NCBI RefSeq assembly: GCF_002292295.1
Contig: NZ_DBBS01000019.1
Location: 13,262 to 77,261 of the forward strand
From: Sphingomonas sp. UBA978
GTDB lineage: Bacteria > Pseudomonadota > Alphaproteobacteria > Sphingomonadales > Sphingomonadaceae
Reading direction: 5' to 3'
Length of the DNA: 64,000 nt
The translations under genes were made by a program, and so were the position numbers. Positions within the stretch are counted from its first letter, which is position 1, and each line of letters begins with the position of its first letter. Shown here piece by piece: positions 25,335 to 33,278 of the stretch. Below the pieces are notes generated by a model. It worked only from the letters and a program-made list of their open reading frames with translations. It was not told where the DNA came from and made no database searches.

Positions 25335-25898
25335 TTACGAACCCGGCACGGGTACTGCCGGTTCCAGCGGCCAGCGCGCCACCGGTTCGTAGGCGGCGCC
25401 CGACCGGCCGAGGTGGCTGTGATAGAGCATCAGGTGCGGCATCGGGAAGGCGGCGCTGGCAAGGCCGGCGTGGACCGCGAGCCAGCCCTCGATCTCGGGC
25501 GCCATGCCGGCGCTGCGCGACAGGCGGGCGAGGGTGACGTGCGGCAGATAGGCCCGGCGTTCGGGCGGCAGGCCGGCGCGGATACAGGCCTGGTCGACCT
25601 TGCGGGCGAGGTGGCGGAGCGCATCGTGCGGTGCGAGGCCGGCCCAGAGCGTGTCGGTCCGCCCCTTGTGTTCGAAGCGGCCGACACCGGCGATGCACAC
25701 CATCGGCGCCTCGGCATGCACGGCGGCGAGCGCGGCGGCGACATCCTCGGCCTGCGGGCGGTCGACCTCGCCGATGAAGCGCAAGGTGCAGTGCAATTGC
25801 GCGTCGTCCTGCCAGCGGGCGGCCGGCACGCCGCCCATCGCCGCGATCAGTTGCTGCCGGATCGAAGGCGGTGGACGCAGGGCGACGAACAGGCGCAT
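25335..25898 (-). CDS. thpR: RNA 2',3'-cyclic phosphodiesterase ThpR (LigT)
   Basis: 187 residues of the 2H phosphoesterase family. The two catalytic motifs are HCTLRF (His36, Thr38) and HVTLAR (near residue 122), the duplicated H-x-T signature. MRLFVALRPPPSIRQQL is the standard ThpR start. It hydrolyses 2',3'-cyclic phosphates on RNA ends in the cytoplasm. It is the first gene of a pair with sodC and is divergent from the Bax-inhibitor-1 gene. Confidence 0.92.
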   Translation of the reverse strand: MRLFVALRPPPSIRQQLIAAMGGVPAARWQDDAQLHCTLRFIGEVDRPQAEDVAAALAAVHAEAPMVCIAGVGRFEHKGRTDTLWAGLAPHDALRHLARKVDQACIRAGLPPERRAYLPHVTLARLSRSAGMAPEIEGWLAVHAGLASAAFPMPHLMLYHSHLGRSGAAYEPVARWPLEPAVPVPGS

Positions 25899-26032
25899 GG
25901 CGGGTGGAGCATCCTTGTGTAATGTTCTGTTGCCACGGAACGGAAGCCTGCCCGGTTTCGCTTGAAAACCGACAAGCGCAAGCCGATATTTCGAGGAACC
26001 GACATCAGGTCGGCAAAGGAGTTCTGGATACC

Positions 26033-26785
26033 ATGGCTAACTGGTCTGACCCCCGGCCGGGCGCCGCGCCGTTCGGGGCCGCGCGCACCGACACGGCACG
26101 CAGCGGCGCGTACGACGCGGGTCTGCGCTCGTACATGCTGTCGGTCTACAATTACATGGGCTCGGGCGTGCTGCTCACCGGCATCGTCGCGTTGCTGTTC
26201 GCCTGGGGCGGCGCCTCGTCGCCGGCGGCGCAGGTGTTCATGGGCGGCGGCATCCTCCGCTACGTGCTGATGTTCGCGCCGCTTGGCGTCGTATTCGCGA
26301 TGAGCTTCGGCCAGGGGCGGATGAAGACGTCGACGCTGCAGCTGCTGTTCTGGGCGTTCGCCGTCCTGATGGGCCTGTCGCTGTCGACCATCTTCCTCGT
26401 CTATAGCGGGACGTCGATCGCAGGTGCGTTCTTCGCCACCGCTGCGGGCTTCGCGGGCCTCAGCCTGTACGGCTATACGACGAAGAAGGACCTGTCGGCA
26501 TTCGGCACGTTCCTCATCATCGGCCTCGTCGGGCTGATCGTCGCCAGCCTCATCAACCTGTTCCTGCAGTCGGGCGTGATGCAGCTGGTCATCAGCGCGG
26601 TCGGCGTGCTGATCTTCGCGGGCCTCACCGCCTATGATACGCAGCGCACGAAGAGCCTGTATTTCGAGGTGGCGGGGACGGACATGGTCGGCAAGGCCGT
26701 CATCATGTCGGCGCTGTCGCTCTATCTCGACTTCATCAACATGTTCCTGTTCGTCCTCCGTCTGTTCGGCGCATCGCGCGACTGA
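26033..26785 (+). CDS. Bax inhibitor-1/YccA family membrane protein
   Basis: 250 residues with seven membrane helices. MANWSDPRPG precedes RTDTARSGAYDAGLRSYMLSVYNYMGSGVLLTGIVALLF, the alphaproteobacterial BI-1 start. The last helices contain GLTAYDTQRTK and SALSLYLDFINMFLFVLRLFG, holding the paired aspartates proposed to gate proton/calcium leak in this family. AAAGGAG at 26016 points to ATG 26033. Bacterial members include YccA, a modulator of the FtsH protease; the role here is not known. A strong terminator follows. Confidence 0.92.
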   Translation: MANWSDPRPGAAPFGAARTDTARSGAYDAGLRSYMLSVYNYMGSGVLLTGIVALLFAWGGASSPAAQVFMGGGILRYVLMFAPLGVVFAMSFGQGRMKTSTLQLLFWAFAVLMGLSLSTIFLVYSGTSIAGAFFATAAGFAGLSLYGYTTKKDLSAFGTFLIIGLVGLIVASLINLFLQSGVMQLVISAVGVLIFAGLTAYDTQRTKSLYFEVAGTDMVGKAVIMSALSLYLDFINMFLFVLRLFGASRD

Positions 26786-26813
26786 TACCCGGAACCGAAC
26801 GTTACGTGACGGG

Positions 26814-26850
26814 GAGCCCGGTGGCCGATGCCGCCGGGCTCTTTGTTTTT
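26814..26850 (+). terminator. Rho-independent terminator after the Bax-inhibitor-1 gene
   Basis: A 12-bp stem with one G-T pair (GAGCCCGGTGGC, loop CGAT, GCCGCCGGGCTC) followed directly by TTTGTTTTT, 28 bp after the stop codon. Confidence 0.9.
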
Positions 26851-26902
26851 GCCCGCGTCTGCCCGTTACCCCATCGCTCCTCTCCCCAAGGAATTGACGC
26901 TT

Positions 26903-27682
26903 ATGCGGCTCTCGATCGCCGTCGATCTCGACTATGCCATCATCGGTCCGCCCGCCGACGTGCTGATGCAGATCGAGGTCGCGGCGATGCCCGACCAGCG
27001 GATCGAGGCCGAGGCGCTGAACATCTGGAGCGACAATCCGATCGCGGCGGTCCGCGGCGAGGACGGCATCGGCCAGCGCTGCTGGATCCGCGCCGAGAAC
27101 TGGCTGAAGGCCGAATATCGCGCCACCGTCGCGGTGGCACGCGAGGGCGTCGATCTGGCGGCGCTGGGCGCGACGCCGGCGCGGGCGCTGGACGGGGCGC
27201 TGGTGCCCTATCTGCTGCCGAGCCGCTATTGTCAGTCGGACCGGCTGGAGGGCTTCGTCCGGCGCGAATTCGGCGCGTTGCAGGGCGGGGCGCTGGCGGC
27301 GGCACTGACCGACTGGGTGGCCGACGCGCTCGATTACCGGGCGAATACGAGTAGCGGCGAGACGACCGCGCTCGACACCTTCGCCAGCCGGGCGGGCGTG
27401 TGCCGCGACTATGCGCATCTGCTGGTCGCGCTGGCACGGGCGGGCGAGATTCCGGGGCGCTGCGTCGCCGCTTATGCACCCGGCGTCGATCCCCCCGATT
27501 TCCACGCGGTGGCGGAGCTGTGGCTGGACGGCGCGTGGCGGCTGGTCGATGCGACGCGGATGGCGCCGGCGGAATCGATCGCGCGGGTGTGCGTCGGCCG
27601 CGATGCGACCGACATCGCGTTCATGACGGTGTTCGGCAACGCGCAGTTCGTCCGGCAGGAGGTGCGGGTGACGCAGCTATGA
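26903..27682 (+). CDS. Transglutaminase-like family protein
   Basis: 259 residues. The transglutaminase-fold triad is complete: Cys167 in SRAGVCRDYAHLL, His201 in PPDFHAVAELW and Asp216 in RLVDATR. The N-terminal half is the beta-rich region found in bacterial transglutaminase-like cysteine peptidases of this type (about 260-290 residues). No signal peptide, so cytoplasmic. The substrate is unknown; relatives are often next to alpha-E/ATP-grasp proteins, but here the ATP-grasp gene is 36 kb away. AAGGAA 11 bases before ATG 26903 supports the start. A short conserved-looking gene follows 67 bp later. Confidence 0.88.
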   Translation: MRLSIAVDLDYAIIGPPADVLMQIEVAAMPDQRIEAEALNIWSDNPIAAVRGEDGIGQRCWIRAENWLKAEYRATVAVAREGVDLAALGATPARALDGALVPYLLPSRYCQSDRLEGFVRREFGALQGGALAAALTDWVADALDYRANTSSGETTALDTFASRAGVCRDYAHLLVALARAGEIPGRCVAAYAPGVDPPDFHAVAELWLDGAWRLVDATRMAPAESIARVCVGRDATDIAFMTVFGNAQFVRQEVRVTQL

Positions 27683-27749
27683 TCGGCGGGGGCAGGAACG
27701 GAAACGATACAGCAATCGTTCTGCCCCTGTAATCACAGGAGGGTGCACT

Positions 27750-28025
27750 ATGACCGGTATCGACGAAAAGGCGCTGGACAGCCTGTCGGTCGCGCCGACC
27801 GACGGCGATCAGGAGCGCAATCCGCGCCAGGACGCCGGCCAGGACAAGTCGATCAACAAGCGTCTAGAAAAGAACCCGGAAAGTTCCGACGCGCGGCTCG
27901 ACGTCGGGCTGGACGAATCGATGGATGCCAGCGATCCGCCCTCGTCGACGCAGCCCGTGCACAATCACGGGCCGGCGCCGTCGTCCGGCTATGACGAGGA
28001 TGCCGAGCGCGCGCGCCAGAAGTAA
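27750..28025 (+). CDS. Small acidic disordered protein
   Basis: 91 residues, MTGIDEKALDSLSVAPTDGD, preceded by CAGGAGGGTG. Very rich in Asp, Glu, Ser, Pro and Asn, with no hydrophobic core, so intrinsically disordered and cytoplasmic. The stretch DVGLDESMDASDPPSSTQP is one I associate with a small conserved hypothetical of sphingomonads; function unknown. The clear Shine-Dalgarno and a terminator-like hairpin 22 bp after the stop support a real gene. Confidence 0.72.
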   Translation: MTGIDEKALDSLSVAPTDGDQERNPRQDAGQDKSINKRLEKNPESSDARLDVGLDESMDASDPPSSTQPVHNHGPAPSSGYDEDAERARQK

Positions 28026-28047
28026 GGTCCGGATGGACGATGGCAGG

Positions 28048-28073
28048 CGGCGGTCCCTTCGCGGGGGCCGCCG
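28048..28073 (+). terminator. Terminator-like hairpin after the small acidic protein
   Basis: A 10-bp stem with one T-G pair (CGGCGGTCCC, loop TTCGCG, GGGGCCGCCG) followed by TCTTCAT. The T-tract is poor. Confidence 0.55.
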
Positions 28074-28285
28074 TCTTCATGTGCGGGGCTTAGCACATTG
28101 TTGCGTAACTGTCTCACCCGGCGACGTTTGCGACCGGAACCGTTCGGTTCGTCGCAACGCTTGTTGCAGCGCAGCAGCTTTCGTGATGCTTTCGTGACCA
28201 TCGCGGGACCACGGCGTTAAGGCGGCTGTTAACCATCTTGTGCCATGGTCCCGACGGTGTTCACTGGCGGGGCGGGGTAACGAGC

Positions 28286-28843
28286 ATGGGTGCCAAGATG
28301 AGACCGGCCGAGGGCGCGATGACGCTGGCCGAAATGAAGGAATTCGCGAGCTTTCCGAGTGCGACGCAGCGCTACATCCGGCGCAGCCTCGACATCGGTC
28401 TCGACCGCGACGATGCCATGGCGCGCTGGTCGCGCGACGTCGTCGAGGCGGCGAGCATCCGGGCGCAGGCGCGGCTGTATCGCGCGCTCCCGGACCTGCG
28501 CCAGTTGGTGCCGGACGATGCCGACCTCGCCGCGGTCGAGCCGTTCCTCGCGCCGCTCGTCACGCTCGTCGGTTTCGATCTGGGGCAGGGGCGGCTGACC
28601 AGCTTCTCGGCGTTCCGCTTCCTTTATGAACGGCTGATCGGAGCGGAATCGCGCCCGTGGCTGCCGAGCGCATTCTGCGCGGCGGCGGCGCTGCCGCATC
28701 TCCATCCCGAATTGCGGCGCAAGCTGCTGCAGTCGATCAGCGAGGCCGCGGCGACCGCATCGGGCTGGTCGAACCGCCAGCCGGCGTTCTTCCCGCATTG
28801 GGTGGAGAAGGTCGACAGCGGATCGGCGGCGCTGCCGAACTGA
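28286..28843 (+). CDS. Hypothetical cytoplasmic protein
   Basis: 185 residues from ATG 28286 (MGAKMRPAEGAMTLAEMKEFASFPSATQRYIRRSL). Helix-rich, no signal or membrane segment. Conserved-looking stretches are FPSATQRYIRRSLDIGLDRDDAMARWSRDVVEAASIRAQARLY and WLPSAFCAAAALPHLHPELRRKL. I recognise no domain. It is preceded by about 210 bp of A/T-richer non-coding sequence and converges on the extensin-like gene. Confidence 0.6.
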   Translation: MGAKMRPAEGAMTLAEMKEFASFPSATQRYIRRSLDIGLDRDDAMARWSRDVVEAASIRAQARLYRALPDLRQLVPDDADLAAVEPFLAPLVTLVGFDLGQGRLTSFSAFRFLYERLIGAESRPWLPSAFCAAAALPHLHPELRRKLLQSISEAAATASGWSNRQPAFFPHWVEKVDSGSAALPN

Positions 28844-28885
28844 TCCCGGCGGACTGACCCGGCGAACTGGCTCGATCGGGGCGGA

Positions 28886-29617
28886 TCAGCGGCAGGCGCG
28901 CCAGCCCATGCTGCCGCGGTTCGCCTGGTCGAGGTGCAGATGATCGCGGTGCGCCGCGTTGTAATCGGGCGACAGCGTCGTCGCGAACAGCGTGCAGGCG
29001 CCGTCGCGCACTTCGCGGAGGAAGGCGGCCTTCGCCGCGTCGCCGCGCCAGTCGCCGACCACCGTGACCCGCGTCCCGTCCGTGAGGCGGAAGCCGGCGA
29101 TATCGACCGCATCGGCGGTGGAATGCTCGCTCCAGCTGCCGGCATCGCGGCCGTAGATGCGGCGGCACGCATAGCTGCCGAAATGGTCGATCGCGACGAC
29201 GCGGCTGCCGAAATGGCGTTGCGCGGCGGGTTGCACCACGTCCCATTCCCACATCGCCAGCGCCGCCGCGACCGGACAGGCGATGCCGAGGCCGGCCGGG
29301 CGGAAATCGATGCGTCGCGACCCGCCTTCGGTGAAGCGGACGGCATCGGCATAGCCGCATTGTCCGCCGTCGCGCCGTTCCGGCAGGGCGGTGTAGCGCA
29401 CGCCGGCTTGGTCGAGCAGCGCGCGGCATTGCGGGAAATCCCCGGTCAGCGCGGTGAGCTTGCGCCCGGTGAACATGCCGACCGGTTCGCTGAGGTTGAG
29501 CGGCGTCCATGGCAAATCCTGCGGGCGCCCCTTTGCGAACGCCCATAGCAGGAACGCCGCCGCGCCGATCGTCAACAGGGCCGCGATCCAGCCGATCGTC
29601 CGCCGCAGCGCCCGCAC
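28886..29617 (-). CDS. Extensin-like C-terminal domain protein
   Basis: 243 residues. One N-terminal membrane anchor (IGWIAALLTIGAAAFLLWAFA) is followed by the alphaproteobacterial extensin-like domain, a relative of M15 peptidases. Metal-type motifs are WSEHSTADAVDIAGF and NAAHRDHLHLD; cysteine pairs occur in QCRALL, GQCGYA, ACPVA and ACRR. Probably a periplasm-facing peptidoglycan-related protein of unknown activity. The start is GTG at 29617, only six bases after the NUDIX stop, so it is translationally coupled to it. Confidence 0.85.
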   Translation of the reverse strand: MRALRRTIGWIAALLTIGAAAFLLWAFAKGRPQDLPWTPLNLSEPVGMFTGRKLTALTGDFPQCRALLDQAGVRYTALPERRDGGQCGYADAVRFTEGGSRRIDFRPAGLGIACPVAAALAMWEWDVVQPAAQRHFGSRVVAIDHFGSYACRRIYGRDAGSWSEHSTADAVDIAGFRLTDGTRVTVVGDWRGDAAKAAFLREVRDGACTLFATTLSPDYNAAHRDHLHLDQANRGSMGWRACR

Positions 29618-29623
29618 CGCCGG

Positions 29624-30370
29624 TCAGCCGCGCATCGCTGCGTGCATCGGCTCGGCGGTGACGGGATAGCCGAGATCGTCGGGGATGCAGAGATGGGGCG
29701 TCCCCGCGCGATCCTCGGTGAAGGGCGTGATGACACGCACCGGATGCGCCAGCGCCTGCGCGACCGCCGCGTCATAGCCCGCGAACAGCGCCAGCCGTTC
29801 GAGATTGCGGCGGGTGGGGTAGATGATCGTCGCCCGCCCCGCGTCGGCCTCGGCGAGCAGGTCGGCCGCGGTCGTCCAGGTGAGGCGGACGTTCTCGGTC
29901 GCATCGACGGTCGCCTCCACCTCGTCCGGCGCGCGGGCGAGAAAGAACAACGTGTCGAAGATGCGCATAGGAGCATGGGCGGGCAGCCAGCGGGCGAACG
30001 GCACCAGCCGGTCGAGATCGAGCGCGATGCCCTCGTCCGCGAGGATCGCGCCGAACGCGTCGCCGGCGTGCAGGCGCGCGCGCATCGCGGCGAGGCGATC
30101 CGGTGCGGGCGGTGGCGACAGGCCGACGGCGACGCCGGCCTCCTCGATCGTCTCGCGGATCGCGGCGATCCGGGCCGCGCCGTCCGCGCCTGCTCCCGCC
30201 GCTTCGGCGAGCGCATGGTCGCCGGGATCGATCCGCCCGCCCGGAAACACCATCGCGCCGCCGGCGAACGCCATCGCCTTGGCACGCTCGACCATCAGCA
30301 AGTGCGGCGGGCCGTCGGCGCGGTCACGGAACAGGACGAGGGTGGCGGCGGGGATCGGTGGGTTGGCCAT
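29624..30370 (-). CDS. NUDIX hydrolase (NUDT7/19-like)
   Basis: 248 residues. The NUDIX box is split by a loop, GGRIDPGDHALAEAAGA then RETIEEAGV (residues about 42-77), as in the CoA/NUDT19-like subgroup. MANPPIPAATLVLFRD is the family start, and FFLARAPDEVEAT is the expected downstream strand. It cleaves a nucleoside diphosphate linked to X, perhaps a CoA or acyl-CoA derivative by subgroup; the substrate is unproven. The ATG ending at 30370 is preferred over open sequence reaching back towards the tRNA gene. It is first in a pair with the extensin-like gene. Confidence 0.82.
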   Translation of the reverse strand: MANPPIPAATLVLFRDRADGPPHLLMVERAKAMAFAGGAMVFPGGRIDPGDHALAEAAGAGADGAARIAAIRETIEEAGVAVGLSPPPAPDRLAAMRARLHAGDAFGAILADEGIALDLDRLVPFARWLPAHAPMRIFDTLFFLARAPDEVEATVDATENVRLTWTTAADLLAEADAGRATIIYPTRRNLERLALFAGYDAAVAQALAHPVRVITPFTEDRAGTPHLCIPDDLGYPVTAEPMHAAMRG

Positions 30371-30434
30371 GGCCTGCTGTAACGCGCATCGGCGTGGTTG
30401 GTAGCAGCGGATCGTCGGCCATGTCGCGGGGTGG

Positions 30435-30510
30435 TGGTGGAGCTGAGGGGAATCGAACCCCTGACCTCTGCAGTGCGATTGCAGCGCTCTCCCATCTGAG
30501 CTACAGCCCC
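30435..30510 (-). tRNA. tRNA-Ala (anticodon CGC)
   Basis: On the minus strand the gene begins GGGGCTGTAGCTCAG and ends with encoded CCA. The acceptor stem GGGGCTG pairs with CAGCTCC (one G-T pair). The D-arm has AGCTCAGATGGGAGAGC. The anticodon stem CTGCA/TGCAG encloses loop ATCGCAC, giving anticodon CGC for GCG codons. The T-arm GGGGTTCGATTCCCC is perfect. Length is 76 nt with CCA. Confidence 0.95.
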
Positions 30511-30756
30511 GCACCCCGACCGGGCCATGCCCGGGAGCGTCGCCATTAGCGGGCTCGCGAAACGGATGCAACAGGGCGCGCTTCTTGCCGCGCGAATTTC
30601 TCCTGCGACGGAACGCCCGCCCCGTGCGGTGCAAAGTCGTTGCGATTGCTCAACAATCGGAACGAAGCGAGGGTTTGTCCTTTGTTAGCGCAGGAGCAGG
30701 GGCGTGCGAACAACGACGCGCCCCGCACCCGCAGGACGATCATGCAGGAGACGATC

Positions 30757-31911
30757 ATGGGCTATGAACGCTATCCGCGCGGTACCAATCCGCAGGGCGA
30801 CGATTACGGGCGCACCGATCCGCAGGACTATGGCCGCGACTACGGGTCCGGTCGCGACTACAGCTATTCGAGCGCGCGCGATTATCAGGCCGCGGGCCGT
30901 TTCGGCGACGGCGACCGGTCCGGCTATGGCAGCCGCGATTACGGCAACCGGCGCTATGGCCAGTACGATCAGCCGCGCGGCAATGCCGGCGGGCGCGACT
31001 CCTATGGCGGACGCGGCGGCAGCGACTATCGTGACGACCAGAACCGCGGTGGCGGCTATGGCGAGCGCAGCCGTTATGGCGCGGATGCCGGCCGCGACCA
31101 GCAGCGCGAATATCATGGCAGCTATGGTGCGGGCAGCCGCCGGTTCGAGGATTTCGGCCGCACGGCGCATGCCGACGACGACAATTACCGCGACAACCGC
31201 GATCGCCAGCAGCCGTACGGCCGGTCGCAGCAGCAGGGCTATGGCCGTCAGCCGCAAGGCTATGACTATGAGGATCGCGGCTTTTTCGCCCGCGCCGGCG
31301 ACGAGGTCCGCTCGTGGTTCGGCGACGAGGATGCCGAGCGGCGTCGCGAATATGATTCGCGGATGGACGATCGCTACGACACCGATCGCGACAACGATTA
31401 TCACAGCTGGCGCCGTGGCCAGATCCAGTCGCTCGACCGCGATTACGACGAATATCGCCGAGAGAACCGGTCGAAGTTCGAGAATGAGTTCGGCGCGTGG
31501 CGCTCGACCCGTCAGACGCAGCGCGATGCGCTGAACGCGGTCGAGGAGCATATGGACGTGGTCGGCAGCGACGGCGAACATGTCGGCACGGTCGACAAGG
31601 TGCGTGGCGACCGCATCCTGCTGACCAAGAACGACGCCGACGCCGGCGGCCGCCACCATTCGATCCCGTCGAGCTGGCTGCAGACGGTCGATGGCAAGGT
31701 GACGCTGAGCAAGTCGGCCGCCGACGCCAAGAAGGCCTGGCGCGACGAGGAGCGCAATCAGGCGATGTTCGGCGACGACAGCGACGACCGTTCGCGGTCC
31801 TCGCAGGCATACAGCCAGTCGTCGTCGTCCGCGACCGGTAGCCAGTCGACCGCCAGCGGTACGGCGAATGACGGCAAGACGCTGAACAAGAGCTTCTCCG
31901 GTACCTATTAA
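30757..31911 (+). CDS. Tyr/Gly/Arg/Asp-rich protein with DUF2171 (PRC-like) domain
   Basis: 384 residues. The first 210 are a low-complexity region of Tyr, Gly, Arg, Asp and Gln (DYGRDYGSGRDYS, GYGSRDYGNRRYGQYD), likely disordered and able to phase-separate or bind nucleic acid. A conserved FFARAGDEVRSWFGDEDAERRR motif (about 190-215) is the SWFGD motif of sphingomonad proteins. The DUF2171 domain (about 263-335, EEHMDVVGSDGEHVGTVDKVRGDRIL) resembles a PRC barrel. The tail is Ser-rich. ATG 30757 follows AGGAG; ATG 30742 is possible. Probably stress-related by analogy with other PRC/DUF2171 proteins; function unknown. Confidence 0.78.
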   Translation: MGYERYPRGTNPQGDDYGRTDPQDYGRDYGSGRDYSYSSARDYQAAGRFGDGDRSGYGSRDYGNRRYGQYDQPRGNAGGRDSYGGRGGSDYRDDQNRGGGYGERSRYGADAGRDQQREYHGSYGAGSRRFEDFGRTAHADDDNYRDNRDRQQPYGRSQQQGYGRQPQGYDYEDRGFFARAGDEVRSWFGDEDAERRREYDSRMDDRYDTDRDNDYHSWRRGQIQSLDRDYDEYRRENRSKFENEFGAWRSTRQTQRDALNAVEEHMDVVGSDGEHVGTVDKVRGDRILLTKNDADAGGRHHSIPSSWLQTVDGKVTLSKSAADAKKAWRDEERNQAMFGDDSDDRSRSSQAYSQSSSSATGSQSTASGTANDGKTLNKSFSGTY

Positions 31912-31935
31912 ACCACGGAGAATGCCGGATAACGA

Positions 31936-31964
31936 AGGCCCGGGCCGACCGCCCGGGCCTTTTT
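31936..31964 (+). terminator. Rho-independent terminator after the DUF2171 gene
   Basis: A perfect 10-bp stem (AGGCCCGGGC, loop CGACC, GCCCGGGCCT) followed by TTTT, 24 bp after the stop. Confidence 0.92.
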
Positions 31965-32023
31965 CGTTGCAGCCTGCAACTGACATGGCCAAGCTGTGGC
32001 CAAAGCAATCGGGAGAGTGAGAG

Positions 32024-33013
32024 ATGGCACGTGCATGGAGCCTCAAGTCGCGGCCGCAGGGTATGCCGACGGCGGAGAATTTCGAGCTGGTCGATCTCGG
32101 CACGCGCGATCTGAAGGACGGCGAGGTCCGCATCGCCAACAGCTGGCTGTCGGTCGACCCCTATATGCGCGGGCGGATGAACGACGTGAAAAGCTACACG
32201 CCGCCCTTCGAACTGGGCGCACCGATGCAGGGCGGCGCGATCGGCAAGGTGGTCGAGAGCCGTTCCGACACGTTTAGGCAAGGCGACACCGTCCAGCATT
32301 TCGCGGGCTGGCGTGACGAGGCGGTGCTGCCCGCCGATCAAGTGCAGGCGCTGCCACAGCTCGACGTCGATCCGCAGGCCTATCTGGGCCAGCTCGGCAT
32401 GCCGGGGATGACCGCCTATTTCGGCCTGCTCGAGGTCGCGGGTGCGAAGGAAGGCGACACGGTGTTCGTCTCCGCCGCAGCCGGTGCGGTCGGATCGACG
32501 GTGGTGCAGATCGCCAAGGCCAAGGGATGCCGGGTGATCGGTTCGGCGGGCGGCGCCGAGAAATGCGCCTGGGTCGAATCGCTCGGCGCGGATGCGGTGA
32601 TCGACTATAAGAGCGGCACACCGGTGGTGAAGGCATTGGGCGAGGTCGCGCGGACCGGGATCGACGTCTATTTCGACAATGTCGGCGGCGAGCATCTCGA
32701 TGCGGCGTTGGCGCATGGCAATCAGGGCGCGCGGTTCGCGATCTGCGGGATGATCGACGTCTACAACAGCGGCAAAGCGACCGAATTGCGCTATCTCGCG
32801 CGGCTGATCGGCATGCGCATGCGCGTGCAGGGCTTCATCGTCAGCGATTACATGGACCGTGCCGCGGACTTCTATCGCGACATGGGCGGCTGGCTGAAGG
32901 ACGGCAAGCTCAAGCGCAACGAGACGGTGTTCGAGGGGCTCGACACGATGCCGGACGCGTTCCTGGGGCTGTTCACCGGCGGCAATACGGGGAAGATGCT
33001 GGTCCGGGTGTAA
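32024..33013 (+). CDS. NADP-dependent oxidoreductase, zinc-free MDR family (CurA/PTGR-like)
   Basis: 329 residues of the medium-chain dehydrogenase/reductase superfamily without zinc ligands. The N-terminus WSLKSRPQGMPTAENFEL, the substrate motif DPYMRGRM, the nucleotide-binding FVSAAAGAVGSTVVQIAKAKGCRVIG and DVYFDNVGG are all standard for the leukotriene B4 12-hydroxydehydrogenase/CurA group. It reduces C=C bonds of enones, alkenals or similar compounds with NADPH. GGGAGAGTGAGAG just precedes the ATG. It stands alone between a terminator and a structured leader. Confidence 0.92.
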   Translation: MARAWSLKSRPQGMPTAENFELVDLGTRDLKDGEVRIANSWLSVDPYMRGRMNDVKSYTPPFELGAPMQGGAIGKVVESRSDTFRQGDTVQHFAGWRDEAVLPADQVQALPQLDVDPQAYLGQLGMPGMTAYFGLLEVAGAKEGDTVFVSAAAGAVGSTVVQIAKAKGCRVIGSAGGAEKCAWVESLGADAVIDYKSGTPVVKALGEVARTGIDVYFDNVGGEHLDAALAHGNQGARFAICGMIDVYNSGKATELRYLARLIGMRMRVQGFIVSDYMDRAADFYRDMGGWLKDGKLKRNETVFEGLDTMPDAFLGLFTGGNTGKMLVRV

Positions 33014-33121
33014 GGGAATGGGCGGGCGCCGTATGCGGAGATCGCGTGCGGCGCCTCCCCGAGATGCTTTGGCACCCGCCCGTCACGTCTTGATCGGGCG
33101 TGCCCGGTCGCGCTAATCGTG

Positions 33122-33243
33122 CGACATCGACCGAGTGGCAACTAGGGTTCCGGGCGGGCACCGCCGCTGGACCGAGCGTTGCAGAGACCGCGGACGTTCC
33201 GCGGCTGCACCCAAGGGATAGAAGCCCAGGGGAGGAGACGTCG
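33122..33243 (+). ncRNA. ykkC-class riboswitch aptamer (guanidine-I type most likely)
   Basis: The conserved core elements of the ykkC RNA occur in order. CAACTAGGGTTCCG at 33139-33152 is followed by a short GC hairpin (GGCGG-GCA-CCGCC), then CTGGACCGAG (33167-33176). An internal stem follows (CCGCGGA-CGT-TCCGCGG, flanked by GCAG/CTGC), and then CACCCAAGGGATAGAAGCCCA, with the diagnostic GGGATAGAAGCCC at 33214-33226, then GGGGAGGAGAC. GGTTC pairs with GGACC across the first hairpin. It lies 36 bp before the start of an EamA transporter. ykkC subtypes sense guanidine, ppGpp, PRPP or nucleoside diphosphates; guanidine fits a transporter best but the ligand is inferred. Confidence 0.85.
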
Positions 33244-33277
33244 AGACCATTAGCGCACCTGCGCGAAAGGGGGTCTC
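33243..33277 (+). promoter_or_regulatory. Probable riboswitch expression platform masking the Shine-Dalgarno
   Basis: GAGACC (33243-33248), directly after the aptamer, is complementary to GGTCTC (33272-33277), which ends two bases before the ATG of the EamA gene. Inside lies a small GCGC-ACCT-GCGC stem and the AAAGGGG ribosome site. With this helix formed, the ribosome site is partly enclosed. The upstream GGAGGAGAC overlaps the aptamer closing region, so ligand binding could change this pairing. Translational control is inferred. Confidence 0.55.
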
Positions 33278-33278
33278 C

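Noticed and set aside
30435..30510. tRNA gene as an integration site of a genomic island
   Set aside because: Flanking genes are ordinary, with no integrase and no direct repeat of the tRNA end visible in the window.
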